A DNA stretch of 64,000 bases from Cyanophora paradoxa (lineage: Eukaryota; Glaucocystophyceae; Cyanophorales; Cyanophoraceae): the NCBI GenBank assembly GCA_004431415.1, contig QPMI01000132.1, positions 1 to 64,000 on the forward strand. Reading direction: 5' to 3'. The notes beneath the pieces are model-generated. The model had not been told where the DNA came from, did not search any database, and was given only the letters and a program-made list of their open reading frames with translations. Below are positions 21,073-31,661 of this stretch, piece after piece. How positions within the stretch are numbered: the first letter of the stretch is position 1; every line of letters begins with the position of its first letter. Position numbers and translations under genes: made by a program.

Positions 21073-22777
21073 CTGCGCCCCGTCCCGGCCCCACACGATG
21101 CCACACCGCGCGCGCCGAATCGGAAGCCAGTCAAGCGCGCGGCGAGGATGCTGGCGCCTGCGCCGCGGCCGACACGTTCTGCGGAGGTGGGGCAGTCAAT
21201 AAATGCGCGCGCATGGCTCGCCGACCCCAGCGCGTACCGTCGACGTCAACATCATGAAGATCGCCTAGGCCTGCACATGTCAGCTGCAGCGCAGTCCCAG
21301 GCGCCGGCGCCCCTGCGGAGTCGAGATCGCCAGTGTGAGGACATGACGAGAATATGCATGCCTTCGCGCGTACGTGCGGATTGGAGAAGCAGTTGCAAGG
21401 CGAGACGCCCGGCCGCGGCCGCGGAGAGGGCGCCGCGCGCGGAGCTCCCACTCCGCTGCGGGATCGCGGCCTCCGCCTCCGCAGGCGCACTGGCCGGCGC
21501 CGGCTCCACTCCGCATCTACGGCGCGCCGTCGTTGCGGTTGCCGCGTGCGCTCGTCGCGGTGCGCGGCGCCAGCGGGGCACGGGCAGCGAGCTCAAACTG
21601 CACCAACTCGACCGGACTTGGGATTTCATGATCACGATCAAACTCGATCGGGCGGTCAGCGTGCCTACCACGAGATCGACACGTATCCCCCCGCAGGCTC
21701 ACCCCCAGAGTCGACCTAGAGATCAGCGCCCAGCAGCCGCAGCTGCAGGAAGCGAGGGGCGAGCCAGGCAAGCAGATCGAAAACCACTAGCCAGGCGACT
21801 GGGAGCTTTGCGAGGTCGCGGTCGCATCAAGGTGCGAGGCGAATGTGGGCAGAACGGTAGCTCTGGGGCGCCGCGCGCGCGATCCGTTCGCGGCAATCCG
21901 CTCTCAGTGGCCTTAGCTAGTGAATCGTGTGAGTCCGCCACTCCCTGGCGTCGCCGCCGCGCGCCGCGGCGCGGGCCGCGGCCGTCGCGTGCCGCCGACT
22001 CAACCAGACGCTGGCCGCGGCCATGCGCGCGCTGAAGCATACTCTAATGCACGCACGCTGTCGACAACGCCGGCGCCGCGCGCTGCGCCGGCGCCGCGGC
22101 CGCGGAATTCGAAGCTAACGCGTAATTGGACTGCATGCGCCAGGCGCCGTCCAGGTTTAGGCTTCGAGTTCGCGGCCGGAGTCAAGACAGAAGTAGCTCT
22201 TTACTTGCGCCGTGCGCCGGGCCTACGCGTGGACCGGGCCTTGCAATTGCGCGCGGCGCTTCCAATCGGGTGAGTGTGCAATTGCAAGTTCCTCCTCAGT
22301 GCGGCCTTAAGCTTCTAGCTTGCCAGCCTTAAGGTCTCCTCCATGCCCAGCTTGCCAGGTTGATTTATGAGGCAGCAGGCCTGGGAGCACCACAAGCAGT
22401 GGTCGTGGAGCCGCGCGTACTAGTGACGCAGAATCGACTTCACGTGTGCATGTATGCGTACAGAGCTGGCGCTAGCTCTGGCCATGGAAGCAGGTCCGCG
22501 GACGCTGTGCCAGCTGCAGCTGCAGGCCTCGGCCCGGCACCTCCGACTGCGCCGGCGTCAGCTTCATCGTCCCGCCCCGCTGATCAACCTCGTCCGCCGG
22601 TTCGTCAAGCCTATCTTCCCTCTAGATATCCGTTCATTTCGAGCTCTAGATGTAGATTCCTGTTCTCATTCTTCAACTCGTTTATCTTCGATCTTTCTTA
22701 ATTCGTCATTCTTCTCCATTACTCGAACCTGTCTCATGCCTTGATCATGAGCTCGTAATTGTAATCAATTTGTGCAG
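21073..22777. other. Intergenic and possible 5' exons of the AP2-like gene
   Basis: I see no confident exon. The stretch after about 22300 becomes AT-richer and precedes the first recognisable exon of the plus-strand gene, so its promoter and unrecognised 5' exons may lie here. Frames in 21130-22280 on both strands are Arg/Ala-rich and mutually overlapping, with no motif. Confidence 0.35.
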
Positions 22778-25700
22778 GTCCGAGATAAACATGCCCAATC
22801 TTGCTTCTGGTGGGGCTCCCGCGCAAAGAATGTAATATCCTCTCCTGAGTTCCCACTCGTGCACTTGTGATTTGCACATGTTATGATCAGCTGAATTTGT
22901 CGCAGTGCCGCACGCCGGGCTCGACCAACCTCGCCACGGCCGAGAGAGACCGGCTTCGGGACATCTGCATTGTCGCGTGCCAGGAGCTTGACAGGCACGA
23001 GCGCATTCCCAGCGCGCTGTGCATGTCGGACGACTTGCTCGCAAACCCGCGCTCCCGTGCGTACACGTCTAATTTTGTGTCTATTCGGCCGCCGGGCATA
23101 AATTTCGTTTATACGTTGGTATAGGTTTATTTGTTAATGGTTCCTGTCCTCACCCGCTCAGCTGCAGATAACGAAAAGATGCCGTTTGTTCAAGCGATTC
23201 GAGATGGGAAGCTCTCCGTTTTAAAGGGCGAGGACCCGTGGAGCGCTGTCCGGGGCTTCCTCAGGGGCATCGGCGCCGTGCCGCAGGACAGCTGGAGCAG
23301 GAAACCGTCAACACCGGGACAATTGATTGGAATCTCGCGGCGCCGGAGCGGGTTTCAGGGCCGCTTTATCTGGCACGGGCGCGAGGTGCAACCTAAAGTT
23401 TACGCTTAATTATAACGTCCAAGTTCGAGCGTAGCTCTCATGCCGATCAACGCTCGCGCAGGTCTCGACGCCGCGCTTCCATACGAAAGAGGTGAATTCG
23501 TGATTATAAATTAGCCGAACTTCGGAATTCTCGACTGGCTATTTGTTGATTATAAAACAGGAAGCCGCTGAAGTCCGGGATCGCCTCATTATTATCTGCA
23601 AGTTCGTCGAGGAGAAGTCCGGCCAGCAGCCACGCCTGCGGGGCGACAGAATGAACTACCCTCGCTCGGGTGCGTGTGGAACAAAGTTCTCGTTTCTGAT
23701 GCAGGCTCGAGCTCTAGACCTGAAGCTCGAGCGTTGCGCGCAGACTACGAGGGGGACGCCTTCTTTCTCGCACTCCAGCGGGGCGAGCTCGGACTCGCTT
23801 CGTCCGCTGCGCTCAGCCGCGCCGACGATCACCGCGACCGCGTCTACTCTTTCCTCGAGCGCCACGGCGGATGCACACCTCGCCGGAAGCTTAAGGTTCC
23901 TATTAATTCGATGAATCCTGATCATCTTCTTTCATTAATATATTCGCTTCGAATTACTTTCCTGTCTCTGCTGATCATGAGCCCTGGCTTGCCAGCGCGC
24001 ATCTGGTTGCACCAACACGCGCGCGGGTGAAAACGAGCACGCGGATGTTCAGGAAGAGGAGGAGGAAGAGGGGGAAGAGGATGAGGATGAGGATGAGGGG
24101 GAGGAGGAGGAGGAGGAGGAGTGCGGGGAACAGGAGAAGCTGGAGGAGGAGGCGGAGGGGGCGCGCCGCGTTCACGTTGGCGCGTCTGCAGCTGGGTTTC
24201 GTGGACTCGAGCTCCTCTCAAGGAACCACTTCTGGCGCGGGACTTTCAGATGGCGTCGCGCGACATTCACTTTGACGTCCTCTTTCGATGCTGAGGTTCG
24301 TCAATCTTTAAGATGCAAATGCGCATGCTGCAGTGGGAAATTTAAAAAGCATTTACGCAAATATCAATGCTGAAACGCGAGCTCTCTGTCGCATGTGCAC
24401 AGGAAGCGGCCCTTTGCCGCGACCGGGCGATCATCTGCTGCCAGTGGCTCGATGAGCACGACGGCGTCGCCCCGCGGGACCGCATCCTGGACGCCCAACT
24501 GAACTTCCCCCGGTCCGGTGCGCCGACTTATTCATTCACATTTCAATATATATATGAACGGAACAGGGACACTGCAGTTGCACTGCCCCTGTTGGAGGGG
24601 AAGGACCTCTAAAGGTCAAGCAGGAAAGTTCACCCCTGTAGCTGGTCACGTTAGCTTTGAGCCGAGATAGTGTGGACTCTGATAACAGCTCGGTGCTTTT
24701 TTCAGAAGTGGGGGAGGACGAGATCTAGCTCAGCGGAGGACTAGAGCTTCAGAAGCGCCGCCGCCCGCCGCGCCTCCGCCGCGGCGCCCCGCCCTGCGAG
24801 CTGCGCCGGCGTCGCCCCCGCGGCAGAACGCGCCTCCGCCCTGCCCGTCGAGACGCGCCGCCGCCCGCCGTGCCTCCGCCCCGCCCGGATAGCCGCTCTG
24901 CCGCCCGAAGCGCCTCCCGTCCCGCCGGCGAGCTGCGCCGCCGCCCGCCGCGCCTCCGCCCCGCCCGGCGAGCCGCGCCGGCGCCGCGCCCGCCGCGCCT
25001 CCGCCTCGAGCGGCGAGCCGCGCCGCCGCCCGCTGCGCCTCCGCCCCGAGGAGCGGGAGGAGCCCGGCGGCCGCGCCGCCGCGCCGGCGTTGGCCGGGCG
25101 CGGGCGGAGGCTAGCTATAGGCGCAGCGCTAGCGGCAGGCGCTTAGCGCGTACGCGGCGGAGGCCGAGGTCTTGGAGGTGATGTGATGCTTGCTTGTGGT
25201 TCGACCCGGTCGATTGCATGCGGGTGCAAGACTGAGGGTGGCAAGCATGAGTCGAGCAATTGCAACCGGACCCTTCCCCGCGGCAGAGGAAGCGACGAGC
25301 ACAGCCGTGCAGCATGCGCACCGATGGAACAGATGCGATGTTGATGCCCATGGCCAGCTGCGACGCTCGCTGCTGTGTCTCGCGGGAAGTGAGAGGGCGC
25401 TCAGGCCTAGGCCTAGGACGGCGCGCGCGGCGGGCATGCGCAGCCGGAGGTGGACGAGTTCGTACCTGGTGCGGCCGGAATCGGTGGAGCGTGGAGCGTG
25501 GAAGCGCCGACGGCGAGCGCACGAGCGAGCGCACGAGTGAGGCTCGAGCGGCCCGGCCCGGGCGAGCGATCCGATCGATGCAGCAGAGCAGAACCTCGGC
25601 GCTCACTCGCCGTGGTCGGTACGATGTCGACGGACGCCACGCGCGCGCGGAAGTCCAACAAGCCGATAGCCGGTGCTCAGCTAGTTGGCCAGCTAGCGAG

Positions 25701-28700
25701 CCTGTCGGCTAGCTTGCCGGCTTAAAGCACGGGTACTGCAACACGATATCGCCTCCAACTCTCAGGAGCGATTTTTTTTCAGCGTCCGGTACAACAGGTA
25801 CTTGAGGCGGCCTAGCGGGCCACCCTGTGCCCTCCGGTCTCGGCATGTATGACATGAATCGTTGGGCGTATCAGGCGCATTCAGGCGCACTCGGTCCGGC
25901 AGATATACCGCCACTTGGTGAGGCGCTAGATTGCATTTTCCGAAAATGTGTTATTGCCCATTCCAGGTTGACCCGACGGGACCCGGATCTCCCAGTACAC
26001 GTTTTTGGACTCCTAGGGACATGCCTTGCTAGGATCCGGCGAGAAAACCCGGGTTTTGGGAGGTCGGGACATTTCATTTTGGCCTAGGGTGGGCACCCGA
26101 ACACCCCCAAGTGGGGGAAGGGGAAGGGGGTCCTTCCCCAATATATACAGATTCAGAGTTTGATTACCTTGGCCTCGCAATCGTGCAGATTTTGAAGAAG
26201 AGCGGTTCTATGTCGATCTACAGGCTGGCAAGCTGGCGGAAGACATTGCGGCCAATCGCAATGTCGAAGCAACGTTAACGGTTTGGTCGATCCGCGAGTC
26301 GATCCGCAAGTTCCTTGAACTCCGAGGAGCGTATCAATCTCTCGTGCGCCCCGTTTCGGATAGATATTCATCTTCATATCTTGCTGTCAGATTTAACCGT
26401 CATGGGGCGCGCGGACATGGGAAGAGAAAGCGGCCGCAATCGCAAAAGCCGGCCATCGATCTGGACGAAGAAGAAGGTCAGCTCGAGGGTGGTGATCGCG
26501 GGGACCAAGACGATCAGGACGAGGAAGAGGACGTTGCTGCCGCCGACAGCGCTAGCTGTGGTGAGCAAGATCCAGATCATGCTTATGAGCAGCAAACGCT
26601 GTGCTAACCGCCCGGTCAATCGATATCGGCATTGCATTGCGATCGCAGCTACAAAACCTTTCAATTGCAAGGGTATTCGGAACGACAAGGCGAGATTCCC
26701 CGGCTACTTTCATTGGAGGGACATACAGTTCAGCACGCCGGGCGTCTACACCAACCTCGAGGTCCGCCCCGTTGTCGAGCTATCGTGCATCATGGCATCA
26801 TGTCTTCGTCATGAAATTATTTACTGATGACTCTTTGGCTGATGACGGTACCGGCGCGCGCTGCGGCAGGACACCGCGCGGCTTCGGGACCGCTACATTC
26901 TTGCGTGCCAGCAGCTCGACAGACTGCAGGGCGTCGCGCCAGTGCTCTCCTCCAAGACGATGAACTTCCCATGCACCGGTGCGCAGAAGCTGCGTGCAGG
27001 TGCCAGGTCTAGGGCGGTCAGCCCTTTGCAATTGCCGACGTCCGGATCCCGCGCAGACTACGAGGGCGAGGAGTTCTTCGGGGCGCTGCAGCGCTGGCAG
27101 CTCAAGGAGCCTGCAGCGGACTGCTCGGACACATATGCCGCCGCTCGTCTCGTCCGCCAGTTCCTCGCGAAGATGGGCGTCGCATCGACGGTGCCCTTCA
27201 GCTTGCCGTTGTTCATGCCTGTGATCGGCCTTATATAAAATTTCTCTTAGTCGCCACGCGGCCTGACCACGACCGCCGCGAAGCCCGGCTCCGTCAGGCG
27301 CAGAGCAGGGCGTGCGAAGGCTCCCGACGTCGAGGATACCGGTGCAACGTCGGGCGACGGCGAGGACCTCGAAGAGGGCGAGGACGCGCCGTTGGAAGAG
27401 TCCGGTGCGCGTGCGGGCCGCTCGAAACAGCACGATCAAAGCGAACTGCAGCTGAGATTTTCGACTTTATTTTGTTTCTGCAGAAGACGTCGCAAGGCGC
27501 TGGAGCGACTTGTATAAGCGCGGACAGGTATACAAGAGCTAGCCGTGTTTATCGACATCCAATTGCGAATTAAATCCTTGCCATTCATTTGCGCCCGCAG
27601 AGAGTTGTGGACTGCGTTGTCAAGCTTGACAACGACTACTTCGCTGCTTTCTTCCTCGAGGACGTGAAGGCGTGTGCACGTGCATGTGTCTTCGAATTCG
27701 GCGGTTCTGCGAAACTCGAGCATCCTTTTTGCTGACCCGTCAGCGCCGGCGCCGCAGGTCATCTCCCCGCCGCTGGCGTCGGTGGACGACGCGCTGCGCT
27801 TCCTCGACCGCTGCCGCATCGCGTGGTTCGGCCCGGACGGCGAGAGCCGCTACGGGATGGAGACCCACTTCCCCAAGACAGGTAAATTTGTGTATTGACG
27901 TTCGCGATATGCGACATCGTCCCCAAGCGATTTAAAAATTAAACAATATCCACACCTTTCTCCAGAATACACGTCCGAGTCCTGGTACAAGAAGCTCTTC
28001 ACGGGACCCAAGAAGCAGCGCCTGAAGATAGGGGACAACGACCCGGACTGGGACGAGGACCACGCCGCCGCCGTCGACAGAATGCTCGCCTTCATCGTGG
28101 ACGAGCTCGGGGTGCCTTCAGTTTTCACGCCATCGCAATATTTAATGCGCGGCCGGGCGGGGGGGTCTGACACGGCTTTCACGCAGCTCGCGCTCGATGG
28201 CGAGCAGCAGTCGACCCAGCCCGAGGGCTCGAGCTCCTCTGCGCCGCTCCCCGCGAGCTCCTCTGCGCCGCCCCCCGCGAGCAGTGCCAGCCCGGACGGC
28301 CGCGGCGAGTCGCCCAGCGAGGGGCGTCCCGCGAAGAAGCAGAAGACAAGGGACTCGGCCGCGGGCTGGGGCGGCGAGCGGGCGCAGGCGCAGCTGCAGG
28401 CGGCAACGACCGGGCTTGTCTCGAACTCGGGAGCTGCTGATCGTGATCTCAGCTCCCGATCGAGTTCAGCTGCAGCCGGTGTCGCCTCGAGCTCGAGCTC
28501 GCACGCTGTGCCAAGCGCAGCGGCGTCGACGGCCCCTCCACGTCTAGCTTCAACTGCAGCCACGGATCCGAAGCCCTCTGCTCCGCATCCCGCGGTATCT
28601 CCTGCAGGAACAGTGGCGGAGCTATTGTCGGGACGAGGCCGCTGTGAGGCGGCCCCCGCCGTGTTCCATGCCCCCTTGAGCCTGCCCAGCGCCGGCGAGG

Positions 28701-30036
28701 CGGCCCCCCGTGCGCACGCGCCGCCGGCCCGTGCTCCTGCCTCCTTCAGCGGCGTCCCCGGCCGCGGGCCCACGGCCTGCGCCGCGATGGCGCCCGCAGC
28801 TGCGCATCCGCCCGCCCCCGCAACAACGGCCAGAGCCGCGGCTGCTCCTGGGGCGCCTCCTGCACTTTGGCTTGCGCCGGTGCCTGCAGCCGGGCCGGGC
28901 GCCTTGGCCGCCGTCGCTTCTGGCCATGCCGCGGCGGCCGCTCCTGCTCCCTCCAATATCGAGCTGGGAGGGTCCCCCGGCCCGCCTCGCCCCCGGCCCC
29001 GTCCCCGTCCCCGTCCCCGGCCCCGCCCCGCCCCACCCCCTCCACCACCCCCGCCCCGCCTCCGCCCCTGCCCCTGCCCCCACCCCATGGCCATCCACAA
29101 CCCCGCCCCCGCCCCCGCCCCTGCCCCCGCCCCCGCCCCCTCCCCCGCCCCCGCCCCGCCCCCGTTCTCGCCCCCTCCCCCGCCCCGCCCCCGCCCCCGT
29201 TCCCGCCCCCGCCCCCGCCCCGCCGTTGACCCCGCGAGTCGGGCCGCGACTCCTCTGGAGTCTGCCCCCGCGGCCGGGGCGACGGCCAGAGCCTCAGCGG
29301 CCGCGGACGTGGCGGCGGCCGCGGCCGCTCCCTCCGCCCTCAACCCCGGGTCGGTGCGCCGCGGCATCGTTCGTTTCCCCGCCGGCCATGCCGACCCCGC
29401 CGCGTTCGCGGGCCGGGCGCAGGTTCTCCAGTGGCGGGCGCCCGTGGCCCTCGAGTGGCTCGCCGCTCGCTTCCTCCTCGCGCCCCACGACCCCGCGTGC
29501 GCCCCCGGGCCCAAGTCCTCTACGTTTGGTTCATGGACGACGGAACGAGCTCGGGGCGGCGCAGGTACGGAGCGCTGCGGCGGCTGGCGCTCACGGGGCG
29601 CATGCTCCTGCTGCTCCCGGCCTCGGAGCTGCGGTCGCGGGCCTGGGCGCTGCTGAAGAAGCTGCGGGCGGAAGGTGCGGGCGCGGGCGGGGCCGATGCA
29701 CACGCGCCCGACCCCGACCCCGAGCTTGAGGATCCCGGACACCCTCGAAGCGATCTTCGCCTCCCTCGACCGCGAGGTGCGCCCTTCGGTTCTACCAATT
29801 GCGTCCCTTATAATTAACCGTTGAACGCCCCAATTGCGTCCTTTTTTACCTAACTCTATGACCCTCCTCCCCCTCCGTGCAGGTGGCGCTGCTGGTGGAT
29901 GAGGCGAAGGAGGCGTGCGGGGCGGGGCGCGCGCGGGACGAGATCGAGCGCCTCGACCGCGCCCGCCGCGCCGAGATCGACGCCGCAAGATCTAGACGTG
30001 CACGTACATGCACATGTACATTCATAATAATCGGCC
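22778..30036 (+). CDS. Spliced gene with five tandem AP2/ERF-like modules, 5' end unresolved
   Basis: Exons fixed by phase and splice sites: 22778-22831, 22906-23056, 23168-23385, 23462-23491, 23561-23669, 23744-23894, 23996-24295, 24403-24517, 26189-(26560), 26649-26761, 26870-26978, 27057-27191, then pieces to about 28111, 28191-28980 and 29883-30000. Five times an AP2-like module (GxFxWxxxxxxTxxFxTxEEAAxxRDR ... LNFPRS) is followed by a companion exon of type DYEGxxFFxALQRGEL. The exon usually ends after PRS in phase 1. Glu/Asp-rich linkers precede modules 3, 4 and 5. The C-terminal part is Ser/Ala/Pro-rich with a nuclear-signal-like RPAKKQKTR. AP2 domains bind DNA, so a nuclear regulator is likely, but similarity is judged by eye. 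All introns phased here use GT. Element 2 starts at 30037 in its last exon or 3' UTR. Confidence 0.55.
24552..24936 (+). repeat. Dispersed inverted repeat, right arm, in an intron
   Basis: This is the reverse complement of 17214-17599. It starts 34 bases inside the 1671-bp intron 24518-26188 of the AP2-like gene, whose other introns are about 70-130 bases, so the repeat probably expanded the intron by insertion. The GC-rich minisatellite continues past 24936. I found no open frame and no clear target duplication. Confidence 0.8.
24937..25085 (+). repeat. GC-rich minisatellite, continuation of the repeat
   Basis: The same GAGCCGCGCCGCCGCCC-type unit as 17937-18560 continues directly from the inverted-repeat arm, so minisatellite and arm form one repeat family. 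It ends near 25085, where sequence becomes mixed. Confidence 0.65.
25086..26188 (+). other. Rest of the expanded intron
   Basis: Mixed sequence with short frames (for example 25827-26087) that match no module of the surrounding gene. The acceptor at 26186-26188 joins the third module (PRS) to its companion exon (DFEEERFYVDLQAGKL) in frame, so everything between is intronic. Apart from the repeat at its start I see nothing. Confidence 0.5.
28981..29225 (+). repeat. C-rich simple tract inside the AP2-like gene
   Basis: About 245 bp built from CCCCCGCC/CCCGTCC units on the plus strand. If translated it would give a Pro/Arg run with no fold. It resembles the C-rich introns of genes at 54-64 kb, so it is probably intronic or partly so, but I could not fix its splice sites. 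Confidence 0.55.
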
Positions 30037-30319
30037 TGTCGCGTGCGAGATTAGTGTGTCTAATCGTGCGCGCGAGAAGCCCGTGCGGAGTGCAAGCTCG
30101 GCAGGGCGGGGTTTGGCGAGTGCTGCTGCTGTTAGCCACCGTGATGGTAGACTGAGGGTGTACCCGTCCAACTACGGCGTACCCCGACACACGCATACAA
30201 ATGACCGCGGCGCTCTAACTAGCCTAGGCGCCGTCGGCCTAGCAGCACGAAGGCTGCATACATCATCTAGAGCCCTAGCGGCTCACAATCGAGCATCCAC
30301 TGTAAAGTCGGATGCGACA
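30037..30319 (-). repeat. Element 2 3' LTR
   Basis: Sense strand (minus) starts TGTCGCATCC and ends CGCACGCGACA, so the ends are the inverted 6-mer TGTCGC/GCGACA. It matches 52966-53248 in length and, by eye, in every base. CGGCC before it (30032-30036) is the target duplication. It shares ends and internal blocks with the element 3 LTR. Confidence 0.95.
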
Positions 30320-30335
30320 ACTCCTCCTCTCGGAT
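30320..30335 (-). other. Element 2 polypurine tract
   Basis: On the sense (minus) strand ATCCGAGAGGAGGAGT lies directly before the 3' LTR, the position where the plus-strand DNA primer is left by RNase H. Nearly the same 16-mer precedes the 3' LTR of element 3. Confidence 0.85.
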
Positions 30336-31661
30336 CCCGCGTCCGCGCGGGTCTACGGCCAAAACATCATGAAAAGGGGCTGGCTAGGCCGGGAAGACCT
30401 CATGGCTCTAGCCACTATTTACAGAGAGGGTGGTCCCTGCTGGGAAATCGCCACCAATCTCGCCCCTACAAATATGTACAACGCTCGGAGCCGCCGGCTA
30501 CTGCCGGGAATCGAAAAAGGCTCCGAGCCGCTCGTACTTGGCGTCACCGGCGACTGCCGGGAATCGAAAAGACGCCGAGCCCGTCTACGTCCGGCGACTG
30601 CCGGGAATCGAAAAAGGCTGTCGCCCGGCGGGTGCCGGTACGACTCCAGCATGTAGTGCCCAGGGGGCAAGGTCCAACTTCGGGCCGGCGGCCCAGGCAA
30701 ACCCGCACGAGGCGAGCGGTACGGAGACAGAAGCCGAGGGGGGCCCTGCCCTCATCGCGCAGCACATTAGCCGCAAGAGCGCACGCTGCAACAGCAACGC
30801 GGGGCGTAGCGTCGCGATGGCGCTCGATAGCCCACAGCAATATGCCCGTCCCAGCGCTTAGGGATATGCAGCCCGTCGTGCGACGCTGCCTAGGCACAAG
30901 CCGCGCTCCCACAGCAATTGCACGGCATCGAATCGGGGGACCCCGACGGCGGTGGAGCTAGGGATCTCCAGGGCGAGGCTAGGCGCCGCCCACAGGGCTC
31001 AAACCACCGTCACTCGTGACGGCAGGTGCCCTGCCCGACCCGTGCATGCACGTCCATTGCGAGGGGGACGTGACCCTCCCAGGCGAACTGCCACCGAGCG
31101 TCCCCGGTGCAGAGCCCTGAATGGGGGAATTGTGCGTCCCCAGTCGTCGTACCCGGAGTGGGATCCGGCGTAACGACCGCCTGCGTGTACCCCCACCGGC
31201 GCAAGGCGCGCCCGGGTACACCGCCAGGTCTTACACGGAGGGGGAATGGACATCCCCTGTCGCTGTACCCGAGGCAGAACTCGGCGTCACAGCCGCCTAC
31301 CGACCCTTCTGCAGACGCGAGGCGCGTCCTAGGGCTCGGCGAGGTCTTCGGAGGGCCCCAGCCCTGTCACCGTGCCGAGCTGTGCTCAAGGCCACCGGCC
31401 GCCCGCGGCTCATCCAATTTGCCCGGGTCTTCATGAGGGACTCGCACCCTGTCACCGCGCCGAGCTGTGCTCAAGGCTGACGGCCGCCCGCAGCCTCTTC
31501 TCTCGGCTCGGGGCTTTCGCGTTGTGCGCGGGGCTCTGAGGCCCGTCGATCCAGCCCGCCTCGGGCGATCTCTTGCTCAGCGCTGCCAAGGGGCTAGCGC
31601 AGCCGCTCTCATGTCCTTGCCCTCGCGTGGGGTCGGGACGCGGCTCGGAGCCGGCTTTCCC
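30336..31661 (-). other. Element 2 3' noncoding region
   Basis: About 1.3 kb between the integrase stop and the polypurine tract without supported coding. It contains the triple PBS-complementary motif (30501-30614) and an approximate 86-bp duplication around 31360-31490 (CCGAGCTGTGCTCAAGG occurs in each copy). Confidence 0.6.
30501..30614 (-). repeat. Triple PBS-complementary motif of element 2
   Basis: Three copies of plus-strand CTGCCGGGAATCGAAAA lie at 30501-30517, 30554-30570 and 30598-30614. On the sense strand they read TTTTCGATTCCCGGCAG, complementary to the element's own PBS (CTGCCGGAATCGAA) apart from one extra base. Confidence 0.75.

Noticed and set aside
17214-24936. Whole interval as one foldback transposon
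   Set aside because: Kept only as an alternative: the interval includes exons of the AP2-like gene in phase with exons outside it, so it is unlikely to have moved as a unit.
29521-29660. YVWFMDDGTSS as a LAGLIDADG homing-endonuclease motif
   Set aside because: Only the WFMDDG string resembles the family; no second motif or conserved neighbours.
27850-29988. 712-codon minus-strand open frame
   Set aside because: Antisense to the AP2-like gene; composition dominated by Gly/Ala/Arg from the C-rich tract, no domain.
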